In this document: one piece after another, positions 35,201 to 47,200 of the stretch
Position numbering within the stretch: position 1 is the stretch's first letter
Layout of the letters: each line of letters starts with the position of its first letter
Origin: Actinoplanes auranticolor
GTDB lineage: Bacteria > Actinomycetota > Actinomycetes > Mycobacteriales > Micromonosporaceae
Length of the DNA: 64,000 nt
Assembly: GCF_018332655.1 (NCBI RefSeq)
Contig: NZ_BOQL01000029.1
Location: 62,001 to 126,000 of the forward strand
Direction of reading: 5' to 3'
The notes under the pieces: model-generated
What the model was told of the DNA's origin: nothing
The model's database searches: none
The model's input: only the letters and a program-made list of their open reading frames with translations
Made by a program: the position numbers and the translations under genes

Positions 35201-38200
35201 ATTGCTGCTCGGCCGGGGACAGCGCCGCCGCCCAGCCGCCCGCGATGGCCCGGGTGGCATCCAGCCCCAGCCCTTCGTCCGCGTAGGTCAGCACCGCGTG
35301 CAGCTCCTGGCCGCGGATCCAGACGTTGACTTCCAACAGGTACGGCGTGACCTCGTCGAGTCGTACCTTGATGTCCTCGTCCGCGGGCGACCAGTCCGTG
35401 GTTTCCTCGGTGAAGCGCCCCAGGTAGTTGAAGAGCACCTGCGGAGTGCCGAGCCGGGCCAGCGCCGCCGCTGACCGCGGGTTGACGTACCGCAGAAGGC
35501 CGAAGCCCAGGCCGTCGCCGGCGGGTTCGGTGGCGGGCAGGCGGACCGGGGCGATGGAGGTGAACCAGCCGACCGTCCGGGACAGGTCGGCATCACCGAG
35601 CGGCTCGCGGCCGTGGCGTTCCAGGTCGACCACGAGGTCGGCCTCGGCACCTCGCCACTGGTTGACCGCGGTGTGCAGCGCGGCGAGCAGCTTGCCGGTG
35701 ACATCACCGCTGAGCAGGGCCGGGTCCACCGGGATGCGGACCTCGTGGTCGCGGGTCGGGCCGCCCGGAAGCGCCTCCGGTACGAGTTCGCCCCCCGGCG
35801 CGAGGGCACGCTGCCAGGCCGGGAACTCGGCCAGGCGAGACGCGCTACCTGCCTCCTCGGTGAGCAGTCGCGCAAACGTGCGAAGCGAAGTGCCGACCGG
35901 GTCGAGGGTGCGTCCCTCGTAAGCCTGGCGCAGGTCCTCGGTGAGGATGTGCCAGGAGACGCCGTCCACTACCAGGTGGTGGGCGACCAGCAGCAGACGG
36001 CCCTGGGCGTCCGGTCCGCCGTCGAAGAAGACCGCTTCGAGGACCCGCCCGGCGTCCGGGTCGAGCCGGGCGACGGCGTCCTCGGCCGCCTGCTTGATGA
36101 CGGCGGGGTCGATGCCGTCCACTGTGGTCAGGGTGACCCCGCCGGTCGCGGTGACCTCCTGGGACCAGAGCATCGGTGCCGGGCGGCTCAGCCGCAGGCG
36201 CAGCGCGTCGTGCCTTTCCACCACAGCATCCAGCGCTTGCTGCAGGCGGGCCGCGGTCGCGCCGGGCGGTGTGCGCAGCAGGTCGGACTGGTGCACGCGG
36301 CTGACATCGCCGCCCAGCTCGGCCAGCCGGTGCACGATCGGCAGCAGCGCCACCTCACCGACGCCGTCGCTCGGCGCGGCCACCGGGGCGGGCTTCGTGT
36401 CGGTGGCGGCGAGCGCCGCGGGGGTGCGCTTGACGAAGACGTCGCGCGGGGAGATCCGTACGCCGCTGCGCTTGGCCCGGTTGACCAGCTGGATGGCGAC
36501 GATGCTGTCCCCGCCGAGGGCGAAGAAGTCACCGTCGGCCGGCACCGGCACACCGAGCACCTCGGCGAACAGCTCCCGCAGCGTGGTGACCGCGGCCGGC
36601 TCGTCAGCGGCGGCCGGCACTGCCCGGGTCTCGGCGACCGGCGCCGGCAGGGCGTCGCGGTCGAGCTTGCCGTTGACGGTCAGCGGCAGCGCGTCCAGCG
36701 TCACGAACGCCGCCGGGACCATGTAGTCGGGCAGGGTCGTGGCGAGGTGCGCGCGGATCGCGTCGGCGTCCGGCCGGGTGCCGGCCCGGGCGACCAGGTA
36801 GGCGACCAGCCGGCCGTCCCGCACGATCACGGTCGCGTCCGAGACCCCGCCCAGCGCCAGCAGCGCCGCGGTGATCTCGCCCAGCTCGATGCGGTAGCCG
36901 CGGATCTTCACCTGGTGGTCGGAGCGGCCCAGGTAGACCAGCTCGCCGTCCTCCCAGCGGGCGAGGTCACCCGAGCGGTAGAGCCGGCCCGGCCCGAACG
37001 GGTTGGCCACGAACCGGGACGCGGTCAGCGCCGGCCGGTCCAGGTAGCCGCGGGCGAGCTGGTCACCGGCCACGTACATCTCGCCGGTCACGCCCTCGGG
37101 CACCGGCTGCAGGTACGCGTCCAGCACGTGCACGGTCAGGCCGGGCAGGGCGGCGCCGATGACGCTGGGCCGGCTGACGTCGTCCGGGTGCAGGGCGCGG
37201 AACGAGACGTGCACGGTGGTCTCGGTGATGCCGTACATGTTGACCAGTTGCGGGGTGGTGTTGCGGGCGTACCAGGCGACCAGGCGGGACAGGTCCAGCG
37301 CCTCGCCGCCGAAGACGACGTAGCGCAGCGGCAGCCGGTCCGGCTCGGCCGCGTCCGCCTCGATCAGCGGGTAGAACGCGGACGGCGTCTGGTTGAGGAC
37401 GGTGACGCCCTCGTCGCGCAGCAGGCTGCGGAAGCGCTGCGGGTCCCGGGCCACGTCGTGCGGGACGACGACCAGCCGGCCGCCGTACAGCAGCGGGCCC
37501 CACAGCTCCCAGACCGAGAAGTCGAAGGCGTACGAGTGGAACATCGTCCACACGTCGTCCGGGCCGAAGCCGAAGTGCCGCTCGGCCGCGGCGAACAGCG
37601 CCAGCACGTCGCGGTGGGTCACCACGACACCCTTGGGCTTGCCGGTCGAGCCGGAGGTGTAGATGACGTACGCCGCGTTCGCGCCGTTCAGGGCCACCTG
37701 CGGGCGGGTGTCCGGGCGGCCCGGCGCGTCGACCGGCACACCGCCGTCGCCGATCAGGCAGACCGGTGCCGCGTCGGCCAGGATGTACTCCTGCCGGGCG
37801 GCCGGTGCGCCCAGGTCCACCGGCACGTAGCAGCCACCGGCCTTGATCACGGCGAGCAGCGCCACGATCAGGTCGGCGCCGCGGGGCAGCGCGACGGCGA
37901 CCCGGGCCTCCGGGCCCACGCCGCGGGCGATCAGCTCATGGGCCAGCCGGTTCGAGCGGGCCTCCAGACCGGCGTAGGTCAGCGTGCTGTCCCCGGCGGT
38001 CACCGCGACGGCGTCCGGGCGGTCCAGGCACAGGTCGAGGGTGGTGTCGCTGACCTCGACGGTCTCGCCGCCGGTGGCCGTCGCGCCCAGGTCCAGGGTG
38101 GACACCGGCCGGTCGATCCCGTCGGCGAACTGGTCCAGGATCCGGTGCACGAGACCGGCCAGCCGTTCCGCGGTCGCGGCCCCGATCGCGGCGTCGTACT

Positions 38201-41200
38201 TGATCTCCAGCGTCAGGTCGTCGCCGGGGAAGGCGACCAGCGACACCGGGTAGTGCGGGGAGTCCGTACCCGTGAAGCCGCGTACGCCGAGGCCCTCGGC
38301 GTCGCCGCCCTCGACGGCCGGGAAGTTCTCCACCACCACCATCGAGTCGAACAGCTCCCGGACGCCGGCCAGCCGGTTCAGCTCGGCCAGGCCGACCTGC
38401 TGCACGTCGAGCACGTCGGTCTGCTGCTCCTGCAGGCGGCGCAGCACGTCGCCGAGCGGCTCGTCCGGCCGCCAGGCCATCGGCACCGGCACGGTGTTGA
38501 TGAGCAGCCCGACGATGGTCTCCACGCCGCTGAGGTCGCCGCCGCGGCCGGAGACCGTGGAGCCGAACACCACGCGGTCACGGCCCCGCAGCCGGCCGAG
38601 CAGCAGTCCCCAGGCGCCGTGCACCAGCGTGCTGACGGTGACGCCGTGCGTCCGGGCGACCTCGGCCAGCTCGCGGCTGCGGGTGAAGACCGCGAACGCG
38701 CTGTCGTGGTGCGACACCGTGGTCAGGTCCGGGTAGAGGGTGGTCGGTTCGGCGTCGGCCAGGGCGGAGGCCCAGGCGGCGCGGGCGGCCTCACGGTCGC
38801 GGGTGACGACGGACTCCACGTGATCGCGGAAGGTGGCGACCGGGGCCGGCCGCTCCCGCCCGTGGTACGCCGCCACCACGTCGGAGAACACCAGCGGGTA
38901 CGACCAGCCGTCGGCCAGGATGTGGTGCATCGTCTCGACCAGCCGGTGCTCGGTGGCGCTGAGCGAGACCAGCGCGTACCGCAGCACCGGGGCCTGGGCC
39001 AGGTCGAACGGCTGGGCCAGCTCGGCCGCCGCGATCTCGGCCAGGCGCTCGGGGCTGTCCGCCACGTACTCCCGCCACGGCACCTGCACGTCGGCGCTGA
39101 TCACCTGCACGATGCGCCCGTCGCGCAGCTCACGGAACGAGGCCCGCAACGCGTCGTGGCGGCGGACGGCGGCCTCGACCGCGCGGCGCAGGCGGGCCGG
39201 GTCGACCTGCCCGGTCAGCTCGGCGATCTGCTGCACCGCGTACGTGTCCACCTCGGAGGTCACCGAGTGGAAGTACATGCCCTCCTGCAACGGCAGCAGC
39301 GGCAGCACGTCGGTGGCGTCGGCGAACGCGTCCACGTCGTCCTGGGTCAGCGTGACCAGCGGGAAGTCCGACAGTGTGTGCCCGGCGAGGTCGGCGGCGG
39401 CCAGCTCACGCAGGGCGGCCATCCACTGCTCGCCCAGCGCGATGACCCGCTCCTCACCGAGGATGCCGGCCGGCCAGGACAGCGTCGCGGTGAAGACGTC
39501 GCCGGTGGCGTGCGCGTTGATCTCCAGCGGCATCGCCGGGTTGGCCGGGTCCACGCCCTCGCGCAGCGGCGCGGCGGGACTCCAGTCACCCCCGCCCTCG
39601 GCGCCGAAGCGGCCCAGGTAGTTGAACAGGATCTGCGGCGCCGGGCCGAGGTCCTCGTCGTGCAGCCAGCGCAGGTGGCCGTACCCGATGCCGTCGGCCG
39701 GCACCGCCCGCAGCTGCTCCTTGATCGCGCGGGCCGCGGCGGCGACGTCGCCGTCCGGGCCGGGGTCGAGCCGCACCGGGTGGATGGCGGTGAACCAGCC
39801 GACCGTGCGGGACAGGTCGAGGTCGCCGGTACGGCCGTGGCCCTCCAGGCTGACCAGCACCGGGGCATCCAGCCCGCGCCAGCGGTTGACCGCGACGGCC
39901 AGGCCGGTGAGCAGCACGTCGTTGACACCGCCGTACATGGCGGCCGGGACGGTCGACAGCAGCGGCACAGTCACGTCGGCGGGCAGGCTCACGGTGATCG
40001 AGCGGACCGTGGCGGCGGTGTCGACGGCCGGGTCCACCGGCCGGTCGCCCAGATCGGGGCCGGGGTCGGCCAGGGTCGCGCGCCAGAAGCCGGCCTGGTC
40101 CGAGTAGTCGGCCCCGGTGGCGGCGAAGGTGCGGAACGACGCACCGACCTCGTCCAGCGCGACCGGGCGGCCGGCCCGGACGTCGGCCCAGGCGCGGGCC
40201 AGGTCGCCGGTGATGATCCGCCAGGAGACGCCGTCGATGACCAGGTGGTGGATGACCAGCGTCAGCTTGCGGCCGGTCCAGACCGCTTGCAGCATGATCC
40301 CGCGGCTCGGGTCCAGCCGCCGGATCGCCTCGTCCTCGTCGGGGGCGAAGAGTCCGCCGGCCCGCAGGCCGGGCGGCGGCACGTGCAGGGTGCCGTCGAA
40401 CGTGGCCCGGAGCAGGTCGTGCCGGTCCAGCAGCGCCTGCAGGACGGTCTCCAGCTGCGCGCGGGTCAGTGCGGCCGGGGTGTGCCAGGCCATCGACTGG
40501 TAGAAGTGGCCCAGCGGGGTGGCCGACTTCACGGTCTCGGCCAGCATCGGGGTCAGCACGATGTCGCCGAGGCCGCTGTCGGTGCGGACCTCCACGGTCG
40601 TCGCGGGCAGCGCGGCGGCGAGCGCCTGGACGGTACGGCGGCGGAACACGTCCCGCGGCGTGACGGGCAGACCGGCCTTGCGGGCCCGGCCGGCGACCGC
40701 GATCGACGAGATGCTGTCGCCACCGATGGCGAAGAAGTCGTCGTCGATGCCGACCTGCGGCAGGCCGAGCACGTCGGCGTAGAGGCCGCAGAGCAGGCTC
40801 TCCCGCTCGTCCCGCGGGCCACGGGCGGCCGACAGGACCGGGGCGCCCGGGGGCAGCGCGGCGGCGTCGAGCTTGCCGTTGACGGTCAGCGGCAGGGCGG
40901 CCACGACGGCGTACAGCGACGGGACCATGTAGGACGGCAGGCGTTCGGTGAGGGCCGCGCGGACCTCGGCCGGCTCGACCGGGCCGACCAGGTAGGCGAC
41001 CAGCTTGCCGTCGCGGGCCAGCACGGCGGCCTGGCGGACGCCCGGCACGGCGGCGACCGCGCTCTCCACGTCACCGAGCTCGATCCGGTAACCGCGGATC
41101 TTCACCTGGTCGTCGCTGCGGCCCAGGAAGTCCAGGTTGCCGTCCGGGCGCTCGCGGACCAGGTCGCCGGTGCGGTAGAGGCGGGTGCCGTCCGGCCCGG

Positions 41201-44200
41201 CGACGAAGCGAGTGGCGGTCAGGCCGGGCGCGTGCAGGTAGCCGCGGGCCAGGCCGGCGCCGGCGATGTAGAGCTCGCCGACCACGCCGGGCGGAACGGG
41301 ACGCAGCCAGGTGTCCAGCACGTGGCCGCGGGTGTTGAAGATGGGCCTGCCGACCGTGGGGGTGGTGCTGTCGGCCGTACCCGCGCCCAGGGTGTTGATC
41401 GTGTATTCGGTGGGGCCGTACAGGTTGTAGCCGGTCGGGCCGTCCGGGTCGCTGAGTCGGGACCAGACCGCCTCGGTGACGGCCTCGCCGCCCAGCAGCA
41501 CCAGCCACATCCGGTGCCCGTCGAGCAGGCCCTCGGCGAACAGGTGGTGCGCGTACGTCGGGGTCACGTTGATGACGTCGATCCCGCGCGAGTGGCAGTA
41601 CGCGACCAGCGCGGTCGCGTCCCGCCGCAGCTCCTCGTCGCAGACGTGCACCTCGTGCCCCTCGACCAGCCAGAGCAGTTCCTCCCAGGACATGTCGAAG
41701 GAGAAGCTCACCGTGTGCGCGATCCGCAGCCGCTCGACGCCGGCCGCCCGGGCCCGCGCCACGGTCGGGTCGAAGATCTCGGCCCGGTGGTTGAGCTGCA
41801 TGTTCGTCAGCCCCCGGTACGGCGTGACGACACCCTTGGGCTTGCCGGTGGAACCGGAGGTGTAGATGACGTACGCCGGCCGGTCGAGCCGGTCGCCGGT
41901 GAAGTCCGGGTGGGTCACCGGCCCCTCGTCGCGGGCCAGGCCGTCCAGCGAGGTCAGCACCAGCAGCGGCCGGGCGTCGTCGATCATCTGCTGCCGCCGC
42001 TCGGCCGGCAGGTCCAGATCGAGCGGCAGGTACGCCGCCCCGGCCCGCAGCACGGCGAACAGCGCGACGACCATGTCCACCCCGCGCGGCAGCGCCAGCG
42101 CGACGATCTGCTCCGGCCCGGCACCCCGGGCGACCAGCCCGCGGGCGACGGCGTCGATACGGGCGTCCAGCTCGGCGTAGGTGAGCTGCTGCTCGCCCGC
42201 GACCAGCGCGACCGCCGCGGGGGTGCGCCGGGCCTGGGCCGCCAGCATCTCGGCGATGGTCTCGTCGGGGATCTCCGCGGTCCGGCCGGCCGGATAGTCC
42301 GCCGCGCTCAGCGGCACCGCACCGGCGGGCACGTCGAGCCCGTCGGCCAGCGTACGCAGCACGGCGATCAGCGAGTCCACCATGGACTTCGCGGTGGCCC
42401 CGGTGACGACGTCCGGGCGGTACTCGAGCTTGATCCGCAGGTTGGCGCCCGGGGTGAGCACCCAGGTCAGCGGGTAGTGCGTGGTGTCGGTGTACTCGAC
42501 GTCGACGATGCCCTGGGCGGCCTCCAGGTCGGCGAAGGTGTCGTCGGCGAGGAAGTTCTGCAGCACGTACAGGGTGTCGAAGAGCTGGTCGTGGCCGGCT
42601 GCGCGCTGGATGTCGCCGAGGCCGAGGTACTCGTGCGGGGCCAGGTCGAGCCGGTCCTGCTGGGCCCGGCGGGCCAGCTCGACGACCGGCGTGCCACCGG
42701 TGGCGGCGACCCGGGCCGGCACGGTGTTGAGGAACAGGCCGATGACGTTCTCGATGCCGGGCAGGTCGGTCGGGCGTCCGGCGACGGTGGTGCCGAAGGT
42801 GACGTCGCCGCGGCCGGTGCGGTGACCCAGCACCAGGCCCAGGGCGGCGGTGAGCACCGAGTTCAGGGTGACGCCGGCCCGGCGGGCCTGCTCGTTGAGC
42901 CGGGTGGTGACGCCGGTGGGCAGCGCGGCCAGGATGCGGTCGGAGAGCACCGGTTCGCGTCCGACGGCCTCCGGCACGACGATGGTCGGCTCCCCCAGCA
43001 CCGACTTCCAGGCGGCGGCCGAGGCGGTGGTGTCCTGCCCGGCGATCCAGGCCAGATAGTCGGTGAAGCCCGGGCCGTCGAGCGGCAGGGCCCCGCGGGT
43101 GCCGCGCGAGTCGTACAGGGCGAACAGCTCGCGCAGCACCAGCTCACGCGACCAGCCGTCCCAGAGCAAGAAGTGGCAGGTCAGCAGCAGCCGGTCGGTA
43201 CCGTCCGGCTTGCGCACGACGGTGAGCCGGATCAGCGGGGGCGCGGTCAGGTCGAACGGGCGCTCCCGGTCCTCGGCGGCGATCTGCTCCGGGTCGCCGT
43301 CGAGCACCGTGACGACCGCGGGCACATCCGGGTTGACGGTCTGCAGTGGGCGCGGGTCACCGGTGAAGCTGACCCGCAGGGTCGGGTGCCGGTCGAGCAG
43401 CGCGGCGAAGGCCAGCTCCAGGGCCGGCACGTCGATGCGCCGGTCCAGATCGAAGACGTTCTGCGCGATGTAGGTGCTGGCGCCGTCGGAGAACGTGGCC
43501 TGGTAGTAGACGCCCTGCTGCAGCGGCGAGAGCTCCCAGACCTCGGCGGCGGACGCGGGGCCCGGCTCGGCAACCGGCTCCTCGCCGGTGGCGGCGATCG
43601 CGGCGGCGGTCCGGGTACGGAAGATGTCCTGGGTGGTGAGCACGATCCCGTCCCGGGCCAGCAGGTTGACGAGGCGGATGGCGGTGATGCTGTCCCCGCC
43701 GGCGGCGAAGAAGTCGTCGTGCACGCCGACCGACTCGACCCCGAGCACACTCGCCAGGCGCTCGCAGACCACGGCCTCGCGCGGCGTGCGCGGCGGGGCG
43801 GACCCGGCGGCCGCGGGGTCGGGCAGCGCGCGCCTGTCCCGCTTGCCGTTGGGCAGCAGCGGTACGGCGTCCAGCACGGTCACCGTCGCGGGCACCAGAT
43901 ACGCCGGCAGTTCCTCCCGCAGGGTCGCGAGCAGACCCTGCGGGTCAAGGTCCTCGCCGACCACATAGGCATGCAGGCTCTTGCGGTTGCGCGCGACCGC
44001 CACCGCCTCGCGGACCCCCAGGCGGCGCAGCAGCGCCGCCTCCACCTCGGCCAGCTCCACCCGGTGCCCGTTGACCTTGACCTGGTCGTCGTTACGGCCC
44101 AGGAACTCCACGGTGTCACCGAGCCAGCGGCCCAGGTCGCCGGTGCGGTAGAGCCGCTCGCCGGGCGTGAACGGGTCGGCCACGAACCGGGCCGCCGTCG

Positions 44201-47200
44201 CCCCGCCCTGGCCCCGGTAGCCACGGGCCAGCTGGACGCCGCCGACGTACAGCTCACCGACCGCGCCGGGCGCGACCGGCTCGAGGGCGGCATCGAGCAG
44301 GTAGATCCGCATCCCGGGCACGGCCCGGCCCAGGGTGACCGGCTCTCCCGGGGTGACCACCCCGGCGAGCACGTCGCCGGTGTTCTCCGAGGCGCCGTAG
44401 GAGTTGACGACCGTGGCGCCGGGCGAGGCCGCCACCAGCGCGGCGACCGTATCCGCGTCCAGGGCCTCACCGCTGGTGATCCACCGGTGCAGCCCGCGGA
44501 CCTGGTCCGGGGCGGTCTCGGCCAGGGCGGCGGCCAGGCTCGGCACGGCGAGCAGCTGGGTCGCGCCGGACTCGGCGACGAGCCGGGCCAGGGCCGCGCC
44601 GTCGGCCGCCGCGGTCTCGTCCGCGACGACGACGGTGGCCCCGGCGACCAGCCCGCCGAGCAGTTCGGTGGTGCCGTCGATGAAGCTCATCGAGCTCTTC
44701 GCCACCCGCACCTCGCCGTCCCAGGCGTCGCGGGCCCAGGCCAGCCGGTTGGCCAGGCCGGCGTGGGTGCCGACGACGGCCTTGGGCCGCCCGGTGGAAC
44801 CGGAGGTGTAGACCACCGACGCGGCGTCGTCCCCTTCCAGCGTCACAGCCGGCGCAGCGCCACGAGCGGTCCGGACCCGGACGGTCGGCAGATCGTGCGG
44901 GGGCAGCGTCCGCGCGCTCGGGTCGTCGACGAGCACGCAGACGGGCGCCGCGTCCTCCAGCATGAATTCGATGCGGGCGGCCGGATAGCCCGGGTCCACC
45001 GGCAGGTACGCGGCCCCGGCGCGCAGCACGCCGAGCAGCGCGACCGGCAACTCGGCAGTGCGCCGGGTGGCGACCGCGACGACGTCGCCGCGACGCACTC
45101 CGGCCGCGTGCAGAGCGCCCGCCACCTCGCCCGCGCGGGACCACAGCTCGGCGTAGGTGAGCTCCACCGCGCCACCCCGCACGGCGGTCCGGGCCGGGTC
45201 GACGGCCGCGATCATGTCGGGCACGGTGCCGGTGGCCGGCGCGGGCGCCCCGAGACCCAGGGCCAGCGCGGCCGCCCGCTGATCGGCGGAGAGCAGGTCG
45301 AGGGCGGCGACCGGGCGGGACGCGTCGGCGGCGATCGCCGTCAGTACCCGCACGTACTGCTCCAGCAGCAGCTCCGCGGTTGCCGGGGCGAGGCGGTGGG
45401 TGAGGTCGACGGCGATGGTGTCGCCCGGCCTGACCATCAGCGTGACCGGGTAGTGCGGCGCCTCGATCACGCGCATCCCGGCGATCCGCAGGTCCCCGTC
45501 CGAGGGTGCGGCCGCGGCCGGGTAGTTCTCGACCACGACCAGGGTGTCGAACAGCTCGGGCAGACCCACCCGGCGCTGAACCTCGGCCAGCGCGGTCTGC
45601 TCGTGCTCGACCACCTCACGCTGGCTCGCCGCGAAACCACGCAGCACGTCGGCGAGGCTGTCGGCGCCGGTCCAGCGGACCCGGGCCGGCACGGTGTTGA
45701 TCAGCAGGCCGGCGATCCCGTCGATGCCGGGCAGCTCGCCGCCGCGGCCGGAGACCGTCGAGCCGAAGACCACGTCGGTGCGGCCGGTCACCCGGCCGAC
45801 GAGCACACCCCAGGCGGCGGCGAGCACGTTGCTGGCGGTGATCCCGTACGCGCGGGCGACGGCCTGCACACCGGTGCCGTCGACGGTCACCGAGAGGCGG
45901 GCGGCGGGGGCGCCGGCGCCGGGGGCCAGCAGAGTCGGCTCGTCCACGCCGTCGAGCAGGCGCGCGAAGGCGTCCGGGTCGCCGGTGCCGCGGTGGGCCA
46001 GGAAGTCGCGGTAGGCCGGGGCGGGCGGCAGGGGCTGGCCGGCGTACCGGGCGAGCAGGTCGTTGAGGATCAGCGGGACGGACCAGCCGTCGGCCACGAT
46101 GTGGTGCACGGTCTGCACCAGCACGTGCCGGTCGGCCGCCAGCCGGACCAGCGCGTAGCGCATGCCGGGCGGGCGGGCCAGGTCGAAGGGCTGCGCGCGC
46201 TCGGCGGCGGCCACGGTGTCGACGTCATCGGTGACCACCAGCCGCCACGGCAGCTCGGGGCGGGGGCCGACGACGGCCACCACCTCGCCGTCGCCGACCG
46301 GGCGGAACGCGGCGCCCAGGTTGGGATACCGGTCGAAGAGCTCCCCGGCGGCGCGGCGCAGCCGTTCCTCGTCCAGCGGCCCGTCCAGCTCGATGAGCTG
46401 CTGCACCACGTACGGGTCGGCGCCGGGCGCATAGGTGGCGTGGAAGTAGAGGCCGGCCTGCAGCGGGGTCAACGGCAGCACGTCGGTCACGTCCGCACCG
46501 AGCGCGTCCACATCGGCCTGGCTCAGGCCCACCAGGGGGAAGTCTGACGGCGTGTGCCCGCTGATGCCGGGGTCAGCGGCGATCGCGGTGAGCAGCTCGA
46601 CCCAGCGACCGGCGATCTCCTGGACCCGCGCCCTGGTCAGCACGCCGCCGGCCCAGCTGAAGGTGGCGGAGAGCGCGGTGTCGACGGTGACGGCGTTGAC
46701 CTCCAGCGCCCGCGGCAACGGCATGCGCGGGTCTCGCCGCTCGACCACTTCCTCGTCCGCCCCGAACCGGCCCAGGTAGTTGAAGAGCACCTGCGGCTGC
46801 ACGGCGAGCTCCGGCCGGGGCGCCAGATACCGCAGACCGCCGTAGGACAGGCCGTTCGCCGGCACCGCACGCAGCTGCTCCTTGACCGCCTTCACCGCGG
46901 CCGCGAGGGAGAGCCCGGTGACGTCCAGCCGGACCGGGAAGAGCGTGGTGAACCAGCCGAAGGTGCGGGACAGGTCCAGGTCGACCACGTCCTCCTCGCG
47001 GCCGTGCCCCTCCAGCTCCAGCAGCAACGGCGCGTCCGGGGAGAGCGCCAGCGCCAGGGCGGCCACGAGCGCGTCGTTGACGCCGCCGTGGATGGCCGCG
47101 GGCACGGTGCTGAGCAGCCGCTCGGTGACGCCGGGCGGCAGCGTGACGGTCAGCGTCTCCTCGGTGGCCACGGTGTCCCGGGCCGGGTCCAGCGCCCGGC

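Noticed and set aside
35613..46547. Open plus-strand frame of 3644 codons opposite the NRPS (and another of 1949 codons at 29625-35474)
   Set aside because: It is the antisense of the NRPS, has no recognisable domain, and is His/Gln/Gly/Arg/Val-biased, as expected when GC-rich codons are read backwards. The NRPS motifs on the minus strand are unambiguous.
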